A stretch of 64,000 nucleotides of DNA from Spirosoma agri (GTDB lineage Bacteria > Bacteroidota > Bacteroidia > Cytophagales > Spirosomataceae), in contig NZ_JAAGNZ010000005.1 of assembly GCF_010747415.1 (NCBI RefSeq), positions 62,001-126,000 on the forward strand. Reading direction: 5' to 3'. Made by a program: the position numbers and the translations under genes. Positions within the stretch are counted from its first letter, which is position 1. Each line of letters starts with the position of its first letter. The notes under the pieces were generated by a model, which worked only from the letters and a program-made list of their open reading frames with translations, was not told the origin of the DNA and searched no databases. Positions 17,401-24,569 of the stretch are shown piece after piece.

Positions 17401-18820
17401 GACCAGCGCCAACGGTTGTATGGCTATGACGCAGGCAACGGTCAGCGGCACAACGGATGCACCTACCGCCCCGATCCTGACCGCTAGTCCTTCGACGACC
17501 ACCACCAATCAGCCCATCACCGTCACGACCAATGGCTGCACCGGTGGGGTAATCAACTGGACGGCCTTGGGTGGGGCGGGTCAGGCTAACGGCAACACCT
17601 ACACGCTCTCCCAGCCGGGCAACTATACCCTCTCGGCCACCTGTAGTTTGAACGGTTGCACCAGCAGCTCGTCCACTCCGCTGAGCGTGCAGATCCGCCC
17701 TGGGGGCTTTGCCATCACGGGGGTGGGTATGGTCAATTGTCAGTTGATCGATGAGGCCAAGGGTGGCTATCAGGTCCAGTTTACCGCCCAGTACGCGGGG
17801 CAGAACAGTAATCCGATCAGCTTCTCGGTGGTCAACGAACTGGCTCCCACGACGGCTCCGGCACCCTACGCGCTGCGTCTGTACACCGACAACCCGGTTA
17901 TCACCCTGGTCGCTACGCAGGCGGGTAATGGTGAGGCTCGCTTTGCCTACAACTGGCTGGCCTCCTGCCAGAGCGGCACAAGTCCCAACCAGCCGCCAAC
18001 CACCACGAGTATTCCCAATCAAACGATTGTACAGGGACAGGGCTATCAATTACAACTGACTTCCTATTTCTCCGATCCCGACGGACAAGCATTGAGCTTC
18101 CAGGCGTCGGGCTTACCAGCGGGGCTTACCCTAGCGGGTTCGGTGATCAGCGGCACCCCTTCGCAAACAGGGGTATCCACCGTGAACGTAACGGCTCTGG
18201 ACCCCGGTGGCTTGCAAGTCAGTACGAGTTTCCAGTTGACGGTAAACCCCATGCCAGTGACTCCCCCTTCGGGCTTTGCCATCGTGGGGGTCTCGACGGT
18301 GAGTTGTCAGGTGCTCAGTGCGGGTGAGCGGAGGCTGACCTTTACGCCCCAATACGCCGGGGTGAATGGAACGCCCATCAGCTTCTCGGTGGTTAACGAA
18401 CTGGTAGCCACGACAAGTCCGGGTCCGTATAGTCTGAACCTCTACACCGATAACCCAACCATCACCCTGAGCGCTCAGCAGGGAGCCACCGTGAGCACCT
18501 ACCGCTATAATTGGCTGGCCGTGTGCACCCCATCGGCCCGAGTGGGCAGTGGTGAAGTGGGGTTGAGCCTAACCGTTCGCGTGCTGGGTAACCCCGTGGC
18601 AGGTAACTCTGCTGAGGTTGAGATTAGTGGCGTATCGGGTCAACCCGTGCAGCTGAATCTGGTGGATCTGCAAGGCAAGCCGGTCCACACCCATCGAATC
18701 GAGCAGGCGAGTGCCCTGGAGCGGGTCAGCTTGCCGCTAGGAGCTAGCAACGGGGTCCTGCTCTTACAAGTGAGCACCCTTACCCAACGTCAGCAGGTGA
18801 AACTGCTGCGAACGAATTAG
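14423..18820 (+). CDS. Giant secreted mosaic protein with T9SS type A sorting tail
   Basis: The 1465-residue protein begins with a signal peptide (hydrophobic LAATLLFLLSLSTRLLAQ). A very glycine-rich domain follows at about 45-275, similar in style to ALK/LTK glycine-rich domains. A right-handed beta-helix comes next at about 280-620, with repeats such as SSPVLTNCSFLANSA. Then there is an Ig-like domain at about 625-708 (YQWYKDGQAVSGQTSATLTL) and five PKD/Ig-like repeats to about 1092, each with AGTYSVTVT or a similar strand. Two copies of a GFAI-G-V...NWLA-C module flank a cadherin-like domain. The C-terminal ~90 residues (VLGNPVAGN, then LVDLQGKPV, ending QVKLLRTN) are a type IX secretion sorting domain. 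It is probably exported and anchored to the cell surface, perhaps as an adhesin. The codon use is markedly GC-rich and unlike neighbouring relics. Confidence 0.85.
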   Translation: MRSTTTQPHSGHHSSWLQLAATLLFLLSLSTRLLAQNGAVTVTQSFSYTGQIVTWIVPTGVTSLTIEARGAEGAAGSYDVSGGKGAIVAAQVSVTPGQNLSILVGQQPAYRFNFGGTGGGGTFVVAPPSSTTAPTPLVIAGGGGGGSYPDNPIKHGQAARQGSAGDRGASGGSNGSGGARNTGGSGGGGLLGDGDGVTSVAGGKAFVHGGVVGGAGAPGGGNGGGGGGGGYSGGGGGYTGVGGGGGSYYPTATTPSVTTGTAANSGNGLVIISYSVYPIRYVKATAAGTGDGSSWANASSDLQAMINASQVQQVWVAQGTYKPGGNANTNRFVNFSMKDGVAIYGGFVGNETSLSQRPAITMTTPSSTTLSGDIGTVGNRDDNSYHVIYNSTDLTTSAVLDGFLITGGNSTDAGGGMYNVYSSPTVRNCSFQNNSAVNDGGAMCNYGYGGGTSSPVLINCSFLANSTMNGSGGAMNNDGGNGGVSSPVLTNCSFLANSARYRGGAMYTLPFNGTSSPVLTNCVLFGNGGERSISTDGGGTGTVSARYSLFETGTRDYNSGAGNRTTAVSPFVSANDARLNACAAAINAGDNAANSTTTDLAGNPRRYNGGQIDMGAYEYQGDPNSPISITRQPASGSAVCPGSTVSVPLNVSGTVSAYQWYKDGQAVSGQTSATLTLANVQPAQSGSYSIIVTGACNSVTSTAFSLTVNAPPVATLTASPSTVLSCAQTSLTLTADGGNGNTYAFSGPGVVSQSGNTAMVNVAGTYSVTVTNASGCTSTTSITISQDNTAPSASLASSGGLSCSATSVTLTASPNGQSYRFSEGATPIGTTNQATVTTAGIYSVTVLSGNGCSSVASTTVTGDQTPPTVAITPTSGTLTCQSPTLTLTATTSVPTLRWSSGQTTPSITVNVAGTYSVTVTNTATGCTNTTSVAVSQDNSQPTVSITPSTATLTCGLPTATLTANTSASSLTWNTGQTTSSISVSLAGTYSVTVTSANGCMAMTQATVSGTTDAPTAPILTASPSTTTTNQPITVTTNGCTGGVINWTALGGAGQANGNTYTLSQPGNYTLSATCSLNGCTSSSSTPLSVQIRPGGFAITGVGMVNCQLIDEAKGGYQVQFTAQYAGQNSNPISFSVVNELAPTTAPAPYALRLYTDNPVITLVATQAGNGEARFAYNWLASCQSGTSPNQPPTTTSIPNQTIVQGQGYQLQLTSYFSDPDGQALSFQASGLPAGLTLAGSVISGTPSQTGVSTVNVTALDPGGLQVSTSFQLTVNPMPVTPPSGFAIVGVSTVSCQVLSAGERRLTFTPQYAGVNGTPISFSVVNELVATTSPGPYSLNLYTDNPTITLSAQQGATVSTYRYNWLAVCTPSARVGSGEVGLSLTVRVLGNPVAGNSAEVEISGVSGQPVQLNLVDLQGKPVHTHRIEQASALERVSLPLGASNGVLLLQVSTLTQRQQVKLLRTN
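14842..14860 (+). repeat. G-quadruplex-type motif inside the giant gene
   Basis: Four G runs of 3, 5, 5 and 3 separated by single C (14842-14860) match the canonical G-quadruplex pattern on the coding strand. It is encoded within the Gly-rich domain, which also has long GGT runs at about 15080-15135. Confidence 0.6.
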
Positions 18821-18912
18821 CGCGAGTGCCCTACGAGCGCCTAGATGTAATGGTCCGAGCGGTTGTAGAGCCTATCGTCTTATCAAATCAAGTTGGATTA
18901 GTTATATGGATG

Positions 18913-18945
18913 AAAAGCCGTATTCATATTGGATACGGCTTTTTT
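18913..18945 (+). terminator. Rho-independent terminator after the giant T9SS gene
   Basis: Left arm AAAAGCCGTATTC (18913-18925) pairs with GGATACGGCTTTT (from 18931) with one wobble, 5-base loop, followed by a T run. It lies about 90 bp after the stop codon. Confidence 0.85.
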
Positions 18946-19069
18946 GTAGTCGTATACGCTGTCGCCTGGCAAAAACGCTGGTTCATTCTTTCGCGTCACT
19001 CATTAACATTCCTGCCAGGCACTTAAATTGGCCGCGCTCAGCAACTCTTCTGTGACGGAATAGGGTTGA

Positions 19070-19270
19070 AGCCCTACGATTCGCATCGACTATTCGAAAC
19101 TCGCACCTTACCTGACGAGTACCGGAAACTATACCCGGTTACACTACGCCGATGGTAGCCTAAGTATCTTCGCCGTTACTCTAAAAAAAGTAATGTCTCA
19201 TTATCCCAGTCTGACTCGTTTCCACAAACACGCAGCCGTTAATCCATTATTTTTTAAGCGGTATTCCTAG
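19070..19270 (+). pseudogene. LytTR-type DNA-binding domain relic
   Basis: Between a TGA at 19067 and a TAG at 19268 the frame reads TIRIDYSKLAPYLTSTGNYT, then RLHYADGSLSIFAVTLKKVM, then RFHKHAAVNPLFFKRYS. This matches the LytTR pattern of the small regulators common in Spirosoma-like genomes: a GNYT strand, a TLK helix, and a [FL]-R-[IF]-H-K-x-x-x-V-N-P motif. There is no upstream start codon in frame, so the N-terminal half is missing or the gene is dead. LytTR domains bind promoter DNA as transcription regulators. Confidence 0.6.
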
Positions 19271-19354
19271 GGTGTCAGTCAGCTGGTAATTTCGTTGCTT
19301 TATCGATTGGGCGAAGTCTAACTAGTTGAACGATTTGCCTTTTAGCACGAATCA

Positions 19355-20008
19355 ATGAACCGAACCTTTACCGCTATTCTCTGTTGGCTAGTTCCAGTCA
19401 TCCTCAGTGCTCCATTGCTGGCTCAATCGTTACCAAATCCATTGCCGCAATGTGGTACGGAAGACCTTACCCCCCTGCAGAAACGTGCCCTGGTGCAACA
19501 GGGAAACCTGGCGCTGGAACGCAAACGAGCTTCGGGAGCGGCTTTTAACACCATCGCGTACGTGCCTATTCGGCCCCACATCTTTCGCCGAAGCGACGGT
19601 ACTGGAGGCTTTACGCTGGCCAATTTAAATCAGGCAATGGCCATTACCAATAACTATTATCTCTTGAATGGCTATGGCATCCAATTCTACTTCGCGGGCA
19701 CTACACCCGATTATATTGACAATGATCGGTTGCTCAATAATTTCCTCTATGACGATGAGTCGTCAGTGAACGGGCGGGATGCGACCAATGCCATGAATCA
19801 ATACTATGTGAACCAGATTGCCAACAATACAGTAGGCGGATACGCCTATTATCCAGAAAACAGTATTCATTCAACCCGGTCATTCATTGCAACGTATGAT
19901 AACGGCCAAATGAATTATGTAACCAACAGCACGATTCCTCACGAGCTGGGCCACAGTTTTAATCTTAGGCGTTTAAGCGTTTTCAATTTGCAGATTGGCT
20001 ATACCTGA
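19355..20008 (+). pseudogene. Secreted zinc metalloprotease (pappalysin/M43-like), truncated at the zinc site
   Basis: A signal peptide (CWLVPVILSAPLLAQ) and propeptide-like region (LTPLQKRALVQQGNLALER) precede a catalytic-domain start (IAYVPIRPHIFRRSDGTGGF). The frame reaches NSTIPHELGHSFNL, which holds the first two zinc-binding histidines and the catalytic glutamate of HExxHxxxxxH. It then switches to unrelated RRLSVFNLQIGYT and stops at residue 217, so the third histidine, Met-turn and C-terminal sorting domain are gone. Intact relatives are secreted metallopeptidases of several hundred residues. The DNA after about 19968 does not continue the family, which suggests a deletion or recombination junction. 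Confidence 0.7.
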
Positions 20009-20059
20009 TTTTCTTTGTATCCTTATCAACGAGAACAACTAATACCTACGCAAGAATAA

Positions 20060-20275
20060 GACGCACTACGGCAAGCCGCCGAATATTGGGAAGAGCAATA
20101 CAACCGGATCAGCGAGCAGACTGAGTCGTTCCCCAGAGCAGGGATTACCGAGGATGATCTGGAAACTGCCTCGTGGTTGGCAGAGGTAAAAGAGATGTAT
20201 CACAAGAAGTACCAGAAGGCTCGGCAGAACTACGTTGACGCTGACTACGGCAATGTGCAAGATTTGCTAGGATAA
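20060..20275 (+). pseudogene. Coding-like ORF fragment without start codon
   Basis: Directly after a TAA at 20057 a frame of 71 codons reads as a charged, helical protein segment (DALRQAAEYWEEQYNRISEQ, then KEMYHKKYQKARQNYVDADY) ending at a TAA. There is no start codon at its beginning. It looks like the C-terminal end of an accessory-gene product, possibly from the same event that truncated the metalloprotease; I do not recognise the family. Confidence 0.35.
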
Positions 20276-20539
20276 CAAAAAGCCAGCTTATCAGGGCTGA
20301 CGGTGGGAGAAAAAGCTTGATTCAGTCGGATAAAAGGATAAACTTGTCTGAGGAGCTTTTAATTTAGCCCCACACGCTGGGTAGAATAGATTTAGTTCGT
20401 AAATCGTCCTCTCTTATAAACTGTAACTTCTTCTAAAAACCACTCGAGTGGTATCGCGAGTTTACGTCGAGTGGCCTCCCCGAACAGGCTTTCTAAACAG
20501 GCGGTTTCCAACTAATTTTTGACCCAGGAAGATCCCCAG
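20276..20539. other. Intergenic stretch without gene
   Basis: AT-rich spacer between the ORF fragment and the 3' end of the convergent acyltransferase gene. I see no ORF, hairpin or repeat that I can support here. Confidence 0.5.
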
Positions 20540-21538
20540 TTAATCAGAAGAAGATTTACTGGGTACTATTGCAATCCGGCTAAAATCGCCACTAAGAATG
20601 CGAAACAAGCCAGGTGTAAACTTATCCAATAAGAGCAACAAGGATAAGCAGAGCACCGCCGTTAGCAGAGGGCTAAGCCAATAAAGAAGTCCAATACCCA
20701 TTGTGGCGACCAAAGCTTTAAACAGAAAATAGTTTACCACTGGGTGGTACAAGTACAAGGGTAGGGAATATCGCTGCCCATAGTAACTCAATCGGCAGGT
20801 CGGGGAAACGATTAATCGTAGTGATAACAGAAAAAGACCCACCGATAAGAAAAGTGTTCCCACCACAAAATCAACTAGTCGAAAACTGGATTGATTACCC
20901 GACAAGAGCCAGACTTCAACCAGCTGCAAGCCAAACCCAAAACTAATTAATAGCCAACAGGTTGATGTATACACGTACCGATGGAGCGAGTATTTAGCCC
21001 CTAGAAAGCCGATGCACAAGAAAGGAATAGAGAGCAGCAAACGGGCATAAAGGGGATGGGGACTCATTGCCAACAGGAAACTATACGGGTTTAACCCTAA
21101 AATGAGGATAATTGATAAGACTGCCAGAAAAGGCAATACGTCCTGCCGAAGATAGGTTAGACAGAACCAAAGTACCAGATATCCTACTAAAAGTGAGGTA
21201 AGAAACCAGAGATGAAAATAAGCCCCGACTAGGAGTGTAAAATGGGTAGCTAGACTGCTTACAGAACCTTCGGTAAGGCCTAAAAAAAGTAAGTAGAACA
21301 GATTCGCCCAGACAAAGAGTATCGTCACGGATTGGGCCGTTTTCAGAAAAGCCTGCTTTGCATGTGTGCTATAGCTTTTCTGAAAAAAGTAGCCACTAAC
21401 CATGAAGAAGAAAGGTACAGCCCAACGTCCCGCTAAAGGTAAGAGCGGAAACTTATCAGAATAAATGCAATGGATGAAAATAACGGCGAAGGCAGCTATT
21501 AATCGAAACAGATCGACACCAGCATTACGTTGACTCAT
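20540..21538 (-). CDS. Acyltransferase 3 family membrane protein
   Basis: A 332-residue integral membrane protein with about ten hydrophobic helices. The N-terminus RNAGVDLFRLIAAFAVIFIH has the R...D-x-F-R...H arrangement of acyltransferase family 3, in which the histidine is thought to be catalytic, followed by PFFFMVSGYFF. Members O-acylate surface polysaccharides or other carbohydrates on the inner membrane. The ATG is 2 bp after the stop of a small upstream frame, so the two could be coupled. It lies in the accessory region and may modify surface glycans. Confidence 0.85.
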   Translation of the reverse strand: MSQRNAGVDLFRLIAAFAVIFIHCIYSDKFPLLPLAGRWAVPFFFMVSGYFFQKSYSTHAKQAFLKTAQSVTILFVWANLFYLLFLGLTEGSVSSLATHFTLLVGAYFHLWFLTSLLVGYLVLWFCLTYLRQDVLPFLAVLSIILILGLNPYSFLLAMSPHPLYARLLLSIPFLCIGFLGAKYSLHRYVYTSTCWLLISFGFGLQLVEVWLLSGNQSSFRLVDFVVGTLFLSVGLFLLSLRLIVSPTCRLSYYGQRYSLPLYLYHPVVNYFLFKALVATMGIGLLYWLSPLLTAVLCLSLLLLLDKFTPGLFRILSGDFSRIAIVPSKSSSD

Positions 21539-21540
21539 AG

Positions 21541-21765
21541 CTAGGATAACTGATTGCTTTTCCGAAACGTGACGGAGGGGCCAACTTCAACAGACCGATT
21601 AAATCCACTGGTTGCTGGAGGCCTGATACTCGCTTTAGTTGGCTTGAGTAGGTTGTCAATGTAGCCAGCTCGTGGAGAAAAATTAACCAAAGAAAAGGGC
21701 TTGTCCCTGTACTCCTTTGATCTAACAACCCCTGAAAGGTCACTCCAATTTCCAGTGTCAACCAA
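21541..21765 (-). CDS. Small hypothetical ORF immediately upstream of the acyltransferase
   Basis: A 74-codon frame (TTG start; open to a TGA shortly before) ends with TAG two bases before the acyltransferase ATG. It reads DTGNWSDLSGVVRSKEYRDK, then FSLVNFSPRAGYIDNLLKPT, which looks moderately coding but matches no family I know. An overlapping frame (21525-21761) is also open. It may be a remnant C-terminus of a lost gene, or a short leader coupled to the acyltransferase. Confidence 0.3.
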   Translation of the reverse strand: MVDTGNWSDLSGVVRSKEYRDKPFSLVNFSPRAGYIDNLLKPTKASIRPPATSGFNRSVEVGPSVTFRKSNQLS

Positions 21766-22164
21766 AGGTCTTAAAACAAATCACCTAAAATTTGGGCTCC
21801 GTCTGGATTGCCCGGCACCATGTTGTCGTCACACGTGGGCGTAGTACTCTGCGGAACGGGTACCGAGGGCGATTAACACGCGTAAATTGAGAGCGCTAGA
21901 GAGAACCACAGAAACCATATCGCTGTATATTACAGCTGAACTAAGCCATCACCGGGAGTAGTTTTAGTATGTTGTTCACTCATTTGTCTTTTAGGAGAGG
22001 GCGTAGTTTCCGGTAAGGCCATCCTAGAAGAATTACAGGCGATCAAGAGCGTTGGGGATGGATTCAGCGCGCTTGAGCCGATTGTTTTTCGAAACGATAG
22101 GAAGACACGCAGTTGGCCGTACATTGATAAAGTCGTAGTTAAACGTGCCGGTGCCCGTAGCGTG
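21766..22164. other. Intergenic stretch without convincing gene
   Basis: About 400 bp between two divergent genes. Short ORFs on either strand have no recognisable content, and I see no strong hairpin. It probably contains the promoters of the cupin gene and of the acyltransferase unit. Confidence 0.5.
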
Positions 22165-22941
22165 ATGGACGTGAATAATCGTATGAGATTCTTCCTGCTT
22201 TTTTGTGTCGGTGTCTGGACTTTCTTGCCTGCCTTTTCCCAGGCTGTTCCATCGAACGTGTATGCCTACTCGCCGTCCCCCGGTAAACAGGCTGGCTACC
22301 AAGAGCAAACCTTACTGGAAGGGACTACCCGCGATTTTTCTCACTTCATTGTTCAGGCGATAACCATAGGAACTGACCAGCCCGCTCAATCCACCCAACA
22401 GTTCGACGAAGAGGTGGTGCTGCTTATTAGAGCGGGAGAGTTGACGCTTACATTAGGAAACAAGCACAAGACCCTGGGACCCGGTAGTTTGGTATTGATC
22501 ATGCCCGGTGATGACTACCGCGTAGACAATCAGGCTACCCAACCCCTTACTTATTACCAGATGCGATATACCTCCAACGAAATGCCGGATTTGGATTTAT
22601 ATCGGCTGCTGGGTGGCTCGTTCTGGGTCGATTGGCAGGATATCGCGTCGAACACAGATTCAAAAGGGAGTAACCGGCGGCTGGTTCCCTATCCCACGGT
22701 GATGAGCAACCGGATTGCGATGCAGCTTACCACAGTCAACCCCGGCTTGGGTAAAGAGCCACCCCAGACGCACCGATCGGCAGAACTACTACTCGTTCTG
22801 GACCATCCGGTCGAAGCTCATCTTGGGGGTACGATGAAAAAGGCACAGGCAGGGGATCTAATCTTTATTGAATCGGAGATAGCGCGCGCCATTTACCCTG
22901 GCAGCGCACAAGGATGCACCTACCTGTCATTTCAGTTTTAA
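22165..22941 (+). CDS. Secreted bicupin protein
   Basis: A signal peptide (FFLLFCVGVWTFLPAFSQ) precedes two cupin folds. The first (about 75-130) has EEVVLLIRAGELTLTLG and LGPGSLVLIMPGDDYRV. The second (about 185-257) has PPQTHRSAELLLVL and KKAQAGDLIFIESE, ending in TYLSFQF. The two-domain layout resembles ureidoglycine aminohydrolase-type bicupins, but substrate and metal ligands cannot be fixed from sequence reading; the second domain keeps a His at about residue 208. Possible starts are the ATG at 22165, the ATG at 22183 (cleaner signal peptide) and a GTG at 22162. Confidence 0.75.
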   Translation: MDVNNRMRFFLLFCVGVWTFLPAFSQAVPSNVYAYSPSPGKQAGYQEQTLLEGTTRDFSHFIVQAITIGTDQPAQSTQQFDEEVVLLIRAGELTLTLGNKHKTLGPGSLVLIMPGDDYRVDNQATQPLTYYQMRYTSNEMPDLDLYRLLGGSFWVDWQDIASNTDSKGSNRRLVPYPTVMSNRIAMQLTTVNPGLGKEPPQTHRSAELLLVLDHPVEAHLGGTMKKAQAGDLIFIESEIARAIYPGSAQGCTYLSFQF

Positions 22942-23163
22942 TGCTTGGACGCTACTCGTAGCGTGACCACTAAGGCCTATCGTCTTAATCGGCAGTGGTT
23001 TGTAACGATGACATCGATCATTTACCAATCAGCCAATCCTTTCTTGGGTAAGCGCTACTTACGTCCGGATTCCGATCCGTTTGTCTTAGGGCTGCCGACA
23101 AGCGGGCCTATAGCTTTGTTTAAAATTTAGTATTATTGGAAAAATTTTACCTGCGACGTTCGC

Positions 23164-23703
23164 GTGAAGAAGGCAATATCGATTGGTCTGTTTGGCTTGC
23201 TCCTGCATCACATTCTGGCATACGTGCTGGTGTGCGTAGGAACATGGTGGCAGGCTGAACACGATCTTTCCCAGCGGCTACAGGTATACCGCTCCGTCGA
23301 TAGCCTTGTCGAGTTTCAGATTCCGCTCAAAGACAAACCCGATGCCAGCGCGATTACGAGTACGACGTCGGATGGGTTTACGTACCGGGGGCAGTATTAT
23401 TCGGTTGTGAGCATGACCGTTCATGGGGATACGCTGTTCATTTCCGGCCTCCAGACGAGTGGTGATTCGTTCTGGCAAAGTGATTTGCTCTCGTTCATGC
23501 AGGAGCACGTGACCGGTGCCAGCGACTCGCCCAGTAAAGCCAATACGCTGCTGAAATTTTTGCTCAAAGAGTACTCGCCTGCCCCGCGAATTGCTTTTTG
23601 TTTCCAGTCGCGTGGTTGGCTTGCCGCTATTCGGATTCCCGAAAAACCGGTTCTATTCGATCAATTAGCCCAGCGGGTTTCGTCTCCACCGCCCAGGTCC
23701 TGA
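23164..23703 (+). CDS. Small N-terminally anchored membrane protein, unknown
   Basis: A 179-residue protein starting at GTG, with one N-terminal hydrophobic helix (IGLFGLLLHHILAYVLVCVG) followed by a soluble domain (DSLVEFQIPLKDKPDAS, then TYRGQYYSVVSMTVHGDTLFI). The C-terminus is Pro/Arg-rich. I recognise the type as one that sits beside TonB receptors in Spirosoma-like genomes, without known function. It is the first gene of the cluster that includes the CMD proteins, TonB receptor and MFS transporter. Confidence 0.65.
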   Translation: MKKAISIGLFGLLLHHILAYVLVCVGTWWQAEHDLSQRLQVYRSVDSLVEFQIPLKDKPDASAITSTTSDGFTYRGQYYSVVSMTVHGDTLFISGLQTSGDSFWQSDLLSFMQEHVTGASDSPSKANTLLKFLLKEYSPAPRIAFCFQSRGWLAAIRIPEKPVLFDQLAQRVSSPPPRS

Positions 23704-23901
23704 CGTGGATTTTCTGTCCATCCTCCTACCTCTCATAGCTATTCAGGTGAACGATTCCTTCAATCGTTTTCGCTGTTTCCTGGGCGCTATTTTATAGCCC
23801 GGCAACAGTTTGTGTCTCCTAATTACTATCGAACCCGTTGGTCGCGGGTCGTTACCAAACCGTGTAACGAGACCTGCCCAATCTTCCTATTGTTTTACAT
23901 C

Positions 23902-24477
23902 ATGCCACATATTCCTCTACCGGACCATTTGCCGGGTATTACGGGCCTGCTCGAATACCGGCTTGATACGGCCATGCCCATTCGGGAACTGACCCAATTA
24001 CTACTGCGGGGTGAATCGACCCTGTCACAAGGCGAACGCGAACTGATTGCCGCCCTGGTGTCGTCGCGCAACGAGACCAATTTCTGCAATGCCGCCCACA
24101 CGAAAGCCGCCGATATGCTGCTCGGCGATGATACGACAGCAGCTGCGGTAAAAACCGACATCGAGACCGCTCCCGTGAGCGAGAAAATGAAAGCCCTGCT
24201 CCAAATTGCCGCCCTGACGCAGCGGTCGGGTCTGGCCGTCACGCCCGAAGCCGTTGCCCGTGCGCAGGCGGCTGGCGCCACCGATCGCGAGATCCATGAC
24301 ACCGTACTCCTGGCCGCGCTGTTTTGCCTGTACAACAAATACGTGGACGGCATGGCGACGGTGACTCCCACCGATCCGGCTTATTACGAGGTGCTCGGTG
24401 ACCGCATCGTGAATCGGGGCTATAACCGTCCACCGGGCGGTCATCCGGCTCCACAATCCACATCCAATCAGTCATAA
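23902..24477 (+). CDS. CMD / AhpD-like family protein (copy 1)
   Basis: A 191-residue carboxymuconolactone decarboxylase-like protein. The start at 23902 (MPHIPLPDHLPGI) was chosen because the two paralogues begin the same way; the frame is open 30 codons upstream. Conserved segments are GERELIAALVSSRNETNFC, with C62 and H66, and ATDREIHDTVLLAALFCLYN, then KYVDG. The first cysteine of the AhpD CxxC motif is a Thr (T59) here, so it cannot use a CxxC redox pair. The family includes decarboxylases and peroxiredoxin-linked reductases. It lies about 90 bp upstream of the TonB receptor. Confidence 0.85.
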   Translation: MPHIPLPDHLPGITGLLEYRLDTAMPIRELTQLLLRGESTLSQGERELIAALVSSRNETNFCNAAHTKAADMLLGDDTTAAAVKTDIETAPVSEKMKALLQIAALTQRSGLAVTPEAVARAQAAGATDREIHDTVLLAALFCLYNKYVDGMATVTPTDPAYYEVLGDRIVNRGYNRPPGGHPAPQSTSNQS

Positions 24478-24569
24478 ACAACTCACTGCGTACAGTTTCT
24501 GCCTTCGCCAATAGTTTCTGTAGATACTGGGAGGGGGACTGTGCCGTCATTTTGACGCATTTCTACCTC

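Noticed and set aside
17288..18049. 253-codon minus-strand frame inside the giant gene
   Set aside because: Arg/Gly-rich shadow of GC-rich coding sequence; no fold or family signature.
22945..23130. 60-codon frame (TTG start) after the cupin gene
   Set aside because: Short, no recognisable content; could be part of a lost gene but not supportable.
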